DNA from: Halanaerobium salsuginis
Lineage (GTDB): Bacteria > Bacillota > Halanaerobiia > Halanaerobiales > Halanaerobiaceae
Assembly: GCF_900114545.1 (NCBI RefSeq)
Contig: NZ_FOTI01000009.1
Coordinates: forward strand, 1 to 64,000
DNA: 64,000 bases
Reading direction: 5' to 3'
Both the position numbers and the translations under genes were made by a program. Under the pieces are notes generated by a model, which saw nothing but the letters and a program-made list of their open reading frames with translations, was not told the DNA's origin and did no database searches. Below are positions 55,309 to 63,319 of the stretch, piece by piece; the stretch's first letter is position 1; each line of letters starts with the position of its first letter.

Positions 55309-56466
55309 GTGCAGTATGATGTAATTATTCTTGGAGCTGGTCCAGCAGGTAGTTTAACGGCCTGTTTATGTGCCAGAGCTGGCTTAGCGACACTGGTTCT
55401 GGAAAAATCTGATTGGCCCCGTTATAAAGCTTGTGGAGGTGCTCTTTCAGCAAGATCTACAGCAATTTTGTGCAGTAATAATATTAAATTGCCTCCTGCA
55501 ATTATCCAGAAAAAAATTAATGACTTTAAATTTTACTTTTCAGAAGAAGAAAAATTTAGTTTAAATTATTCGGGTCAGAGCATTAAATTAGTGCAGCGAA
55601 CTTCATTTGATAATTTTTTACTGAAGCAAGCTGTGGCAGCTGGAGCTGAGTTTAGAAGTTCTGTTAAAATAATTAAGATTGAGCAAAATAAGAATTCTGT
55701 TAAATTATTCTCAACAATTGGAGAACTGCAAAGCTCTTATTTAGTTGGAGCAGATGGAGCAAATAGTAAACTCAGAAAAATTATTAATCCTGAACTTGCT
55801 GAGTTTTATAAGTTTAAAGGTTCTGCTATCGAAGCAGAATTGCCAGTAAATCAATCTTTGCCTGAAGAATTAAGCAATGAAATCAGAATAGATTTTGCTA
55901 ATTTACAAGGAGGTTATGCCTGGTCTTTTCCCAAGCGAAATGAAATTTCAATTGGCTTAGGTAGCATGACTTTTCAAAAATTAGCTTTAAAAGAAGTTTT
56001 GTTTGCTTATTTAAATCAATTAGGAGTTAGTTATAATCCTGAAAATATTTTTTTTCGGGGACATCCAATTCCAGTTTATAAAACTAAAAATAAATTTAAG
56101 CGAAGCAGGCAAAATATCATTTTAGTTGGTGATGCAGCTTTTTTAGCTGATTCGTTTATTGGGGAAGGTATTTATTCTGCGTTAGCTAGTGCAGAACTTG
56201 CGGCTGAAATCTTAATTACCAAATATAAAAATAAACAGTTTGATTTGCGAGACTACGAAAAAAAGTTAGCAGATAATTTATTTGCTGAACTTGAAGCAGC
56301 CGCTCATTTAGCTGCTTTATTCTATAGGGCAAAGCCCCTGGTTAAGAATATTATTAAGCAGCGCCCTGACTTGTTAGAAGCTTTTATGGACGCAGTTCAA
56401 GGAAAAAAGAGTTATCAAGAATTAACTAAATTATTTAATTTTTTAAAATTAATTTTAAGAAAATAA
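55309..56466 (+). CDS. FAD-dependent geranylgeranyl-reductase-family protein
   Basis: A flavoprotein of about 385 residues. The FAD-binding motif is ILGAGPAGSLTACLCARAGL at the N-terminus, followed by EKSDWPRYKACGGALS. YLVGADGANSKLRKI and ILVGDAAFLADSFIGEGIYS are further family motifs. Members reduce double bonds of isoprenoids or hydroxylate lipids; bacterial examples are mostly uncharacterised. A lipid-kinase-like gene follows 21 bases later, which fits a membrane-lipid role. The GTG at 55300 lies in the AAAGGTGG ribosome site, so GTG 55309 is chosen. Confidence 0.88.
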   Translation: MQYDVIILGAGPAGSLTACLCARAGLATLVLEKSDWPRYKACGGALSARSTAILCSNNIKLPPAIIQKKINDFKFYFSEEEKFSLNYSGQSIKLVQRTSFDNFLLKQAVAAGAEFRSSVKIIKIEQNKNSVKLFSTIGELQSSYLVGADGANSKLRKIINPELAEFYKFKGSAIEAELPVNQSLPEELSNEIRIDFANLQGGYAWSFPKRNEISIGLGSMTFQKLALKEVLFAYLNQLGVSYNPENIFFRGHPIPVYKTKNKFKRSRQNIILVGDAAFLADSFIGEGIYSALASAELAAEILITKYKNKQFDLRDYEKKLADNLFAELEAAAHLAALFYRAKPLVKNIIKQRPDLLEAFMDAVQGKKSYQELTKLFNFLKLILRK

Positions 56467-56487
56467 ATTTAAAATGAAAGGCTGATC

Positions 56488-57414
56488 ATGGATAAGAAAA
56501 TTTATGCAATTATTAATCCAACTTCCAATTCTGGTAAAACAAAAAAAATCTGGTCTGCTAGCTTGCAAAAATTGAAAAACAGCTTTCCAGATCTATCATA
56601 TCGGCTGAGCGGTTATTCAGGGCAGGCGATGGAAATTGCGGCAGCAGCAGTAAAATCAGGTTATAATTACATCCTTGCAGTTGGAGGAGATGGTACAATC
56701 AATGAAGTGGCTAATGGTATTTTAAAAGTTAAGTCTGACTTAGTTCTTCATCCGGTTAAATTAATAATTTTCCCCCAGGGGACTGGTTCTGATCTGAGCC
56801 GCAGCCTTGAATTAAAATCAGGTCTAAATTACTTAATTGAGCGGATTAAAAAAAATAAAGTTCAGGCAATAAAAACAGTGAAAGCTCAATTTAAAACAGC
56901 TGCTAGAGTAGAGACAAGATATTTTGTTAATATTGCAGATTGTGGTATGGGAGCTGCAGTTGCTAAACAGTTGAATCAGAATTCTGACTTTCTAAAAGGA
57001 AGCTTTGCTTATTTAATTGCAATTCTGCAGATACTTTTTAAATATAAAAATAAATTAGTTACTATTAAAGCAGATGGTGAAATAGTTTATCAAGGTAAGC
57101 TAAATACCGCTGTAGTTGCTAGTGGTAAATATTTTGGGGGAGGAATTAAAATTGCTCCTCAGGCAAATTTGTCTAGAGCAGACTTGAATTTAGTTTTATT
57201 AAAAAACATTTCAAGTTGGCAGGCTATTTTTAATTTAGTTAGAGCTTATCGCGGCAGCCATCTTCAGCATGAATTAGTCAGTTCTTGTTTTGCTAATAAT
57301 ATAGAAATCAGTTCTCAAATTCCATTAACTGTTGAGCTAGATGGAGAGATTGTCGGCTGCACTAAAGCTAATTTTAAACTTTCTTCCCGGAAATTATTAA
57401 TTTTAGTTGATTAA
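56488..57414 (+). CDS. Diacylglycerol-kinase-family lipid kinase (DagK/YegS type)
   Basis: A 308-residue enzyme that phosphorylates a lipid hydroxyl using ATP. Motifs are YAIINPTSNSGKTKKIW, AVGGDGTINEVANGIL, IFPQGTGSDLSRSL and IADCGMGAAVAKQL. The C-terminal beta-sandwich ends with PLTVELDGEIVG. Soluble DagK recycles diacylglycerol in Firmicutes, while YegS uses phosphatidylglycerol. It follows the FAD reductase gene and forms a small lipid cluster with it. A hairpin at about 57439-57470 may end the transcript. Confidence 0.92.
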   Translation: MDKKIYAIINPTSNSGKTKKIWSASLQKLKNSFPDLSYRLSGYSGQAMEIAAAAVKSGYNYILAVGGDGTINEVANGILKVKSDLVLHPVKLIIFPQGTGSDLSRSLELKSGLNYLIERIKKNKVQAIKTVKAQFKTAARVETRYFVNIADCGMGAAVAKQLNQNSDFLKGSFAYLIAILQILFKYKNKLVTIKADGEIVYQGKLNTAVVASGKYFGGGIKIAPQANLSRADLNLVLLKNISSWQAIFNLVRAYRGSHLQHELVSSCFANNIEISSQIPLTVELDGEIVGCTKANFKLSSRKLLILVD

Positions 57415-57438
57415 AATTATTAATTATATTTTATAAAA

Positions 57439-57470
57439 ATTAGACCCAACTTAGCTGAGTCAGGTCTAAT
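57439..57470. terminator. Hairpin between convergent lipid-kinase and secreted-protein genes
   Basis: ATTAGACC and GGTCTAAT enclose a loop that can itself pair partly. The T-run is weak on both sides. Confidence 0.55.
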
Positions 57471-57508
57471 TACATACTATTTAAATAAAATTGTTTGTAT
57501 TTAGTTTA

Positions 57509-57994
57509 TTAGTCTATACTACCGGTAATAGTTACATTATCTCCAGCTGTAAAGCTTTCTTTAGCAGCATTATTTGCAAAATGAATATTACCATCAACTG
57601 TAAAGCCTTTTTCTAAAGAAAAACCTTCAGCCTCAACATAAATATCACCTATAAAAGTTCCAGCAGCTAAAGTAGCATTAGGACTTTTAATTGTCAATTT
57701 TGGTGCTGTTAAAGTAAATCTTGCTTTAGGACTATGATCTTCAGCACTTGTATAAAGAGCTACTTCTCTTGCTACTTCACCGCGATTTTTAAACTCACCT
57801 GCTAAAACAAGATCTTGGTCAACAGTTAAATCTTGCTGAATGATAATAATCCAGCTTCCCTCTGGTCCCATTGCTTTTACTAGTGAATCTTGATCAACAG
57901 CAACTGAAGCAGAAGAGACTGTGTCTTGAGCACTAACTGCTGGTGATAGTAATAAGCTAACTAATAAGATAAATAAAATTGCTTTGCTTTTCAT
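57509..57994 (-). CDS. Small secreted beta-repeat protein, bactofilin-like
   Basis: A 161-residue exported protein of unknown function. The signal peptide covers 1-22 (ending VSAQ). The rest alternates short hydrophobic beta strands with turns, for example QDLTVDQDLVLAGEFKNRGE and TFIGDIYVEAEGFSLEKGFT followed by VDGNIHFANNAAKESF, and ends GDNVTITGSID. This right-handed beta-helix rhythm resembles bactofilins or polymer-forming proteins, but the signal peptide places it outside the membrane, so the match is structural only. A strong AAAAGGAGG precedes ATG, and the gene has its own promoter. Confidence 0.75.
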   Translation of the reverse strand: MKSKAILFILLVSLLLSPAVSAQDTVSSASVAVDQDSLVKAMGPEGSWIIIIQQDLTVDQDLVLAGEFKNRGEVAREVALYTSAEDHSPKARFTLTAPKLTIKSPNATLAAGTFIGDIYVEAEGFSLEKGFTVDGNIHFANNAAKESFTAGDNVTITGSID

Positions 57995-58044
57995 TATTTA
58001 AAAACCTCCTTTTAAATATGATTAATTTACTCAACTTAATTATA

Positions 58045-58073
58045 TATTAACACATTTGTGAAAAAATAGTCAA
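58045..58073 (-). promoter_or_regulatory. Promoter of the secreted beta-repeat protein gene
   Basis: On the minus strand TTGACT (58073-58068) and TTAATA (58050-58045) are spaced by 17 bases. Confidence 0.65.
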
Positions 58074-58192
58074 GCTTTAAAAAAAAATAATTTTAAAGGC
58101 AGGTAAGAATTAAAAAATATAGAATTATAAACTATAATCCGATTTTGCGCAGCCGATAATTGTCTGAAATTTACAAAAAAGAGGGGGCAATC

Positions 58193-59755
58193 ATGAATTC
58201 TTTAGTAGAAAAACCAGCCTATTTTAAACGTCTTAGTTCTGAGCTAGCAGTATTAAATAATTATTATAAACTTCATGATCTTAAATTAATAGTTATTAAT
58301 CCTGAGGCAGAATTAGAATTGTTTAGTTTAGAAGGGTCACAGCTTTTTTCTGAAAGCGATCTGATCAAACTTGAAACTGATATTTATCATAAACTTAAGA
58401 ACACAGATATTAAAAAAAATATAATAAATATTATAACTGCTAAATTGGCTGTTTTATCAGCTTCAGACTCTATTTTATTGCAGCTTGTTTTTGCAGATTA
58501 TATTTATCTTGTTTTAACAAGTGACAAACCAGTTAAAGATGAGTTTTTAAATTCTTTTCAGGAACAATTTGCCTATTTTATTGAAGATCTTCATTATAAA
58601 GAGCAGATAGAAATTAACTTAGCTGAGAAAGATCTGCAGAATATTAACTTAAAAAAAGAAAAGTATATAACCGCCTCAGCTCTTGATTCAATTCCAGGTT
58701 CAATTATAATTCTGGATAAAAAGGGTGAGATAGTTTACAGTAATAATGACTGGAATAAAGATTTTTATCGGAATGGAATTTTAGCATCTGAACTTAAAAT
58801 TGGAGATAACTATTTAATGAGCTGTGAAAAAGAAGGTAATTCTGGCAATAAAGCAGCTTTACAGGTATATAAAGGTATTTTAAAAGTTTTAAATGATAAA
58901 AAACAATTTTTTACTTTTGATTATTACTGTCAGCAGCCAATACAAAAGCGTTGGTTTAGAATGTATGTTTCTTCTTTTAAAGGGATTGGCCGCTACGAAA
59001 TTTTAATTTTACAGCAGGAGATTACCGACGAAATTATGGCTAAACAGGAATCAGAAAATATTTTAGATAATTTGCCAGCTGCTATTATTAAGTATAATTC
59101 AGATTTACAGTTAAATTATTTTAATCAATTTGCTGCTAGATTATTTAAGCTAGAAGAATCCAATTTGCAGAAATCATTTGTTGACTTAATAACTATGGAA
59201 GGCGAAATAAGCTATGCTGAACGCCTGCAAAATGTTGCTAAAACAAAAGAGAGAATTGAGTTTAAAATAAATTATCAACAGGGATTAAAGGCTATCTATT
59301 TAACTGTTATTTTAATTCCTGAACTTATCGGTAATGACTTAAAGTCAATTATAGCTATTATACCAGATCATATTCAATTAGATGATCTCAAAATTGATGT
59401 TAAACAGCAGAAAAATCAGTATATGCAGTTGTTTAATAATTTTCCAGAAGCAATTGTTTTGCTTGATTTTGACCAGCGAGTTATTAATATCAATCGTAGT
59501 TTTCAAAAGTTATTTGCTTATCGAATTTCAGAATTAAAAAATAAAAAACTTGATGACTTTATAGTTCCTATTTCAGAACAGAATGATGCTTTAGAACTTT
59601 CTTATCATGTTTTACAGGGGGAAAATATAGCCCGTAAAGTTCGGCGAGTTAATGCCAGAGGAGAAGAAATTGAGCTTTATTTAACAGCTTTTCCGGTCTT
59701 ACTAAATGACAATAAAATGGGAGTTTATGCGATTTATAGAGAGCTTGTTGATTAA
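58193..59755 (+). CDS. PAS-domain protein without an output domain
   Basis: A soluble protein of about 520 residues. After an N-terminal region of about 165 residues of unknown fold come three PAS-like domains. The first starts near ALDSIPGSIIILDKKGEIVY, the second near NLPAAIIKYNSDLQLNYFNQ, and the third near NNFPEAIVLLDFDQRVININ and ends with VRRVNARGEEIELYLTAFPV. There is no kinase, GGDEF, EAL, methyl-accepting or DNA-binding domain. It may sense a ligand or redox state and signal through protein contact, perhaps with the FapA-type protein encoded 18 bases downstream. ATG 58193 after GAGGGGG is chosen over the earlier TTG at 58160. Confidence 0.8.
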   Translation: MNSLVEKPAYFKRLSSELAVLNNYYKLHDLKLIVINPEAELELFSLEGSQLFSESDLIKLETDIYHKLKNTDIKKNIINIITAKLAVLSASDSILLQLVFADYIYLVLTSDKPVKDEFLNSFQEQFAYFIEDLHYKEQIEINLAEKDLQNINLKKEKYITASALDSIPGSIIILDKKGEIVYSNNDWNKDFYRNGILASELKIGDNYLMSCEKEGNSGNKAALQVYKGILKVLNDKKQFFTFDYYCQQPIQKRWFRMYVSSFKGIGRYEILILQQEITDEIMAKQESENILDNLPAAIIKYNSDLQLNYFNQFAARLFKLEESNLQKSFVDLITMEGEISYAERLQNVAKTKERIEFKINYQQGLKAIYLTVILIPELIGNDLKSIIAIIPDHIQLDDLKIDVKQQKNQYMQLFNNFPEAIVLLDFDQRVININRSFQKLFAYRISELKNKKLDDFIVPISEQNDALELSYHVLQGENIARKVRRVNARGEEIELYLTAFPVLLNDNKMGVYAIYRELVD

Positions 59756-59773
59756 GGTAAGGAGGCGATAATT

Positions 59774-61540
59774 TTGGAAAACAAAGATGGTTTTGTTGCT
59801 GTAAAAAATTCACAGCTTATTATTACTGACCCAGAAGGTCTGGGCAGGTATCCCAGAATAGAAGCAGCTGATAATATTGATATTTATGTTAAAGGTGAAA
59901 AGCAAAATAATGAAATTGTTGTGAGTAAAGATGTAGAAAATGAGATTGAATTTAAAATAAATAATAAAGCAAAAGAAAAGCAGCTTTCATTAGAAATAAC
60001 TAAAGATAGGATGGAGGCTAACTTAGTTATTGCAATGACAGCTGAACAGGTTCTGCAGATTAAAGACAAAGAAGCAGCTAATCAGATTGTAATTGAAACA
60101 GTAAATAAAGAACAAAATTATCCCCGTATCTTTAAAAGAGAAATACTTAATTTATTAAATAGTAAACAGATAAATTATGGTATTAAGCATGACTATATTA
60201 CTGAGGTTATTAATCAGCCTGGTGATATTAGTGGTAAATACTTAATAGCAGAAGGAAAAAGAGCAGAAGCAGGGATAGATGCTAAGTTAATTAAAAGTGA
60301 AGATTTTAGAGAAGAAGAAGAGACATTATTTACAGTGATTGATTCAATTGATAAAGGTAAAATAATTTGCTATAAAGAAAAAGCTATTCCTGGTAAATCA
60401 GGGGTAAATATTTTTTCAGATCGAATACCTGCTCCACCAGTTAATGATTTTGAACTTGAAGCTGGATTAAATGTTCAATTAACGCCTGATAAATTAAAGG
60501 CAATTGCTATGGAAGGAGGTCAGCCCAAGATAGTTAAGAAAAAAGGTGTTGTTCAGGTTAATATTTATCGTCAGTATACAATTAACGGTGATATAGATAA
60601 GTATACAGGGAGTATTAAATATGATGGGGACTTATTAGTTAAAGGTAATGTAACAGATTATTTTGACGTTGATATTGGAAATGATCTTAAAGTTCAGGGT
60701 AATATCGCCAATGCAGAGATTAATACGCAGGGAAATCTTTATGTAAATAATAATATAATTGCCAGTACTCTTTATATTGGTAATTATCTTGATAAAGAAA
60801 CAGTAGTTAAGTTGAATTATATTACAATTAAAATTCAAGATTTGGAACAGGCAGTTGATGAAATATTGGGGGAAGCTTCAAAAAGAAAAATGAATATTTC
60901 TGATTTCAGGACCGGTAAAATAATACGGTTGTTAATTGAAAATAAATTTCCTGATTTTCATGATCTGATTTTAGAATTATACCAAGAAATTGATCAAAAA
61001 AGTGAATTAAAAGATATTTTTAAAAAGGTAGTACCATATTTTACTAATATGGCTAATCTAGAGAGAATTCAAGATGAAAGTATTTTTATTGAATTAAAGA
61101 AAAATATTGAACAGTTTCTTGATACTAGAATTAATAATGATGATGTTTTAAGTATTCATACTGGTTATATTCAAAATTCAGAGATTAATATTGGTGGCTC
61201 AGTAATTATTAATAAGCTCGGCTGTTATAATTCTACTATTAGAGCTAAAGGTGCCATTATAGTTAAGAATCGAGATGGTTTTTTAAAGGGAGGGGATTAT
61301 CAATCTGAGGAAATAATTTATGCTCAGATTGCCGGGACAAAACTGGGCAAAACTTATTTTAGAATTGGTAAGCATATATTCATTAAAGAATCACTTGGGA
61401 CATTAGTTATTAATAGTGATCATGATAGTATTACAATTGATCCTGAAAAGAAGAATATTAACTATCAGATTGATGACTTTGGGCAGCTTGTTGTAGCAGA
61501 TAGTTTACCTGATTTAGAAAAATATTTAACTGAAGCTTAA
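59774..61540 (+). CDS. DUF342 / FapA (flagellar assembly protein A) family protein
   Basis: A 588-residue cytoplasmic protein. The N-terminal part carries the repeated low-complexity region of the family. IDKGKIICYKEKAIPGKSGV leads to the beta-helix-like core (GSIKYDGDLLVKGNVTDYFD, DVDIGNDLKVQGNIANAEIN), then a coiled-coil region (about 355-450) and a final repeat (HTGYIQNSEINIGGSVIINK). FapA proteins are linked to polar flagellar placement in Vibrio; in Firmicutes the role is unclear. It is coupled to the PAS-only gene 18 bases upstream. TTG 59774 follows AAGGAGGCG. Confidence 0.85.
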   Translation: MENKDGFVAVKNSQLIITDPEGLGRYPRIEAADNIDIYVKGEKQNNEIVVSKDVENEIEFKINNKAKEKQLSLEITKDRMEANLVIAMTAEQVLQIKDKEAANQIVIETVNKEQNYPRIFKREILNLLNSKQINYGIKHDYITEVINQPGDISGKYLIAEGKRAEAGIDAKLIKSEDFREEEETLFTVIDSIDKGKIICYKEKAIPGKSGVNIFSDRIPAPPVNDFELEAGLNVQLTPDKLKAIAMEGGQPKIVKKKGVVQVNIYRQYTINGDIDKYTGSIKYDGDLLVKGNVTDYFDVDIGNDLKVQGNIANAEINTQGNLYVNNNIIASTLYIGNYLDKETVVKLNYITIKIQDLEQAVDEILGEASKRKMNISDFRTGKIIRLLIENKFPDFHDLILELYQEIDQKSELKDIFKKVVPYFTNMANLERIQDESIFIELKKNIEQFLDTRINNDDVLSIHTGYIQNSEINIGGSVIINKLGCYNSTIRAKGAIIVKNRDGFLKGGDYQSEEIIYAQIAGTKLGKTYFRIGKHIFIKESLGTLVINSDHDSITIDPEKKNINYQIDDFGQLVVADSLPDLEKYLTEA

Positions 61541-61567
61541 ATTGATTTTTCAATTGCAGTTATTTGT

Positions 61568-61596
61568 GTTACAATTAAAATTGGTTCAGTTATAAT
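61568..61596 (+). promoter_or_regulatory. Candidate promoter of the CvfB-like gene
   Basis: GTTACA at 61568-61573 and TATAAT at 61591-61596 are spaced by 17 bases. Confidence 0.55.
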
Positions 61597-61650
61597 CTCA
61601 AAAAACTGAATTAAATTATTATTTTTAAGGAAGGTTGATGGTTTAAAATA

Positions 61651-62115
61651 ATGAAAAAATTTGATGTTGACCTCAGTAAAATTGAACAGGAACCAGCTGA
61701 AGTTGAATTTAAAGAAGGAGATCAAGTTAAGGCTCAGGTTTATAAATTTACTGATCTGGGAGCCACTGTAATTATTAATGATAAATATTTAGGATTGATT
61801 TATCAAAATGATATTTATCGTAATTTAGAGATTGGAGAAAAACTTACTGCTTATATTAAAAAAATAAGAGAAGATAATAAGATTGATGTAACTTTACGTA
61901 AGACTGGTTATGATAGGATAAAAGATGCTAAAACAAAAATTTTAGCTTGTTTAGAAAAAGAGAATGGTTTTTTAGCTTTAACTGATAATAGTTCGCCTGC
62001 TCAAATCAAAAAAAAGCTAGCAATTAGTAAAGGAAGTTTTAAAACTGCAATTGGCAGTCTTTATAAAGAAAAATTAATTGAGATTACAAAAAAAGGAATT
62101 AAATTACGTAATTAA
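61651..62115 (+). CDS. Half-length CvfB-like S1/winged-helix RNA-binding protein
   Basis: A 154-residue protein. About residues 20-85 form an S1-like RNA-binding fold (GDQVKAQVYKFTDLGATVII, DKYLGLIYQNDIYRNLEIGE), and about 95-154 a winged helix (QIKKKLAISKGSFKTAIGSL). This is exactly the C-terminal half of CvfB/YitL (about 280 residues), a virulence and RNA-processing factor; the two N-terminal S1 domains are absent. The 110 bases upstream do not encode them, so it is a short form and not a frameshifted gene. It has its own promoter candidate and terminator. Confidence 0.8.
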   Translation: MKKFDVDLSKIEQEPAEVEFKEGDQVKAQVYKFTDLGATVIINDKYLGLIYQNDIYRNLEIGEKLTAYIKKIREDNKIDVTLRKTGYDRIKDAKTKILACLEKENGFLALTDNSSPAQIKKKLAISKGSFKTAIGSLYKEKLIEITKKGIKLRN

Positions 62116-62149
62116 TAAATAGCATCTTAAAAATTAAATTATCAAAATT

Positions 62150-62185
62150 AAAGCCCTTTAAAACAAAAATTTTTAAGGGGCTTTT
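62150..62185 (+). terminator. Intrinsic terminator after the CvfB-like gene
   Basis: AAAGCCCTTTAAAA pairs with TTTTTAAGGGGCTTTT (one G-T pair) and ends in a T-rich run. Confidence 0.75.
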
Positions 62186-62376
62186 ACTTGCTTAAATAAA
62201 TTTTATTTATTAGTAATTCTGCAGAAAATAAATAACTGTGATATAATAGGGCTGAATTTAAGCTTGTAAAGTAAGTTGGAGTGGCAAGAATTGTTAATTG
62301 TGTTCAGTTTATTAAGCCTGCTGGTAAGTAATTGAGGTAGATATTTTTTATTGGTTGACTTAGAAAGGATGTAGCT

Positions 62377-63267
62377 ATGCATATTGAGAGTCTTAAATAT
62401 TTTCAGCAAATTGCTAAAATAAAGAGCATTTCCAAGGTTGCTAATCGCTCACATATCTCCCAGCCTGCTTTAAGCCAACAAATTCAGAAATTAGAAGATT
62501 CGTTGGGAAAACAGCTTTTTATTCGGAGTAATAGGGGCGTAAAGCTAACTAATTCTGGTGAGGTAGTTCTTAAATATGCTGATAATATTATTAGAATTTA
62601 TAATAAAATGCTATCTGATTTAGAGGAACAGGAAAATAGAGAAATTAAAATTGAAGGAGAATATACTATTGCAACTTATTGTTTGCCCTGTGCTATTTTA
62701 AATATGAAATTTAAGTTTCCTAATCACAAATATAATCTAATTGCTGCTGCTTCAGATCAAATTGAGCAAGATGTTTTAAGTGATATTTGTGAAGTAGGGT
62801 TTACCACTAATTCAGTTTCAGAAAAAGCTTTAATTTCAGAAAATGTTATTAATGAAAAAGTTGTTTTAATTTCACCAGCAGCATTTAATCTACCTGATAA
62901 GATTGAATTAAGCGAGGTTCTGGATTATAAGTTTATTATTTTGAAAGAGGATTGTATAATCAAAGAAAAGTTTAAAGATGCACTGGCTGATTTAGGATTT
63001 AATTTTAATCAGATTAATATTATTGCTCGCTTAGATTCAACAGAAGCTGTTAAAACACTGGTTAGAAAAGGCTATGGAGTTGCTTTTGTACCATATAATT
63101 CTGTACGTGATGATCTAGATTTACATGAACTAAAGGTTTCTCGAATTAAAGATTATAGCCTTGATTATGATATTTATATGATTAGTAAGAAAGCTGAATT
63201 ATTAACTGATGAGGTTAAAGATTTTATTAATAATTTTAAAAAACTTGGCAAACATATTTGTTACTAA
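62377..63267 (+). CDS. LysR-family transcriptional regulator
   Basis: A 296-residue regulator. The N-terminal helix-turn-helix is SISKVANRSHISQPALSQQI, followed by QKLEDSLGKQLFIRSNRGVK and LTNSG. The C-terminal half is a LysR substrate-binding fold (GYGVAFVPYNSV). The inducer is unknown. A leader of about 120 bases follows a TATAAT at 62242-62247, which has no good -35. The next gene is a WecE-type aminotransferase on the same strand, 52 bases away; whether it is a target is unclear because LysR proteins more often regulate divergent genes. Confidence 0.93.
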   Translation: MHIESLKYFQQIAKIKSISKVANRSHISQPALSQQIQKLEDSLGKQLFIRSNRGVKLTNSGEVVLKYADNIIRIYNKMLSDLEEQENREIKIEGEYTIATYCLPCAILNMKFKFPNHKYNLIAAASDQIEQDVLSDICEVGFTTNSVSEKALISENVINEKVVLISPAAFNLPDKIELSEVLDYKFIILKEDCIIKEKFKDALADLGFNFNQINIIARLDSTEAVKTLVRKGYGVAFVPYNSVRDDLDLHELKVSRIKDYSLDYDIYMISKKAELLTDEVKDFINNFKKLGKHICY

Positions 63268-63319
63268 ACTTAAACTGGTTTAATAAATTAATTTTTATAG
63301 AAAGAGTGGAATGATTCAG

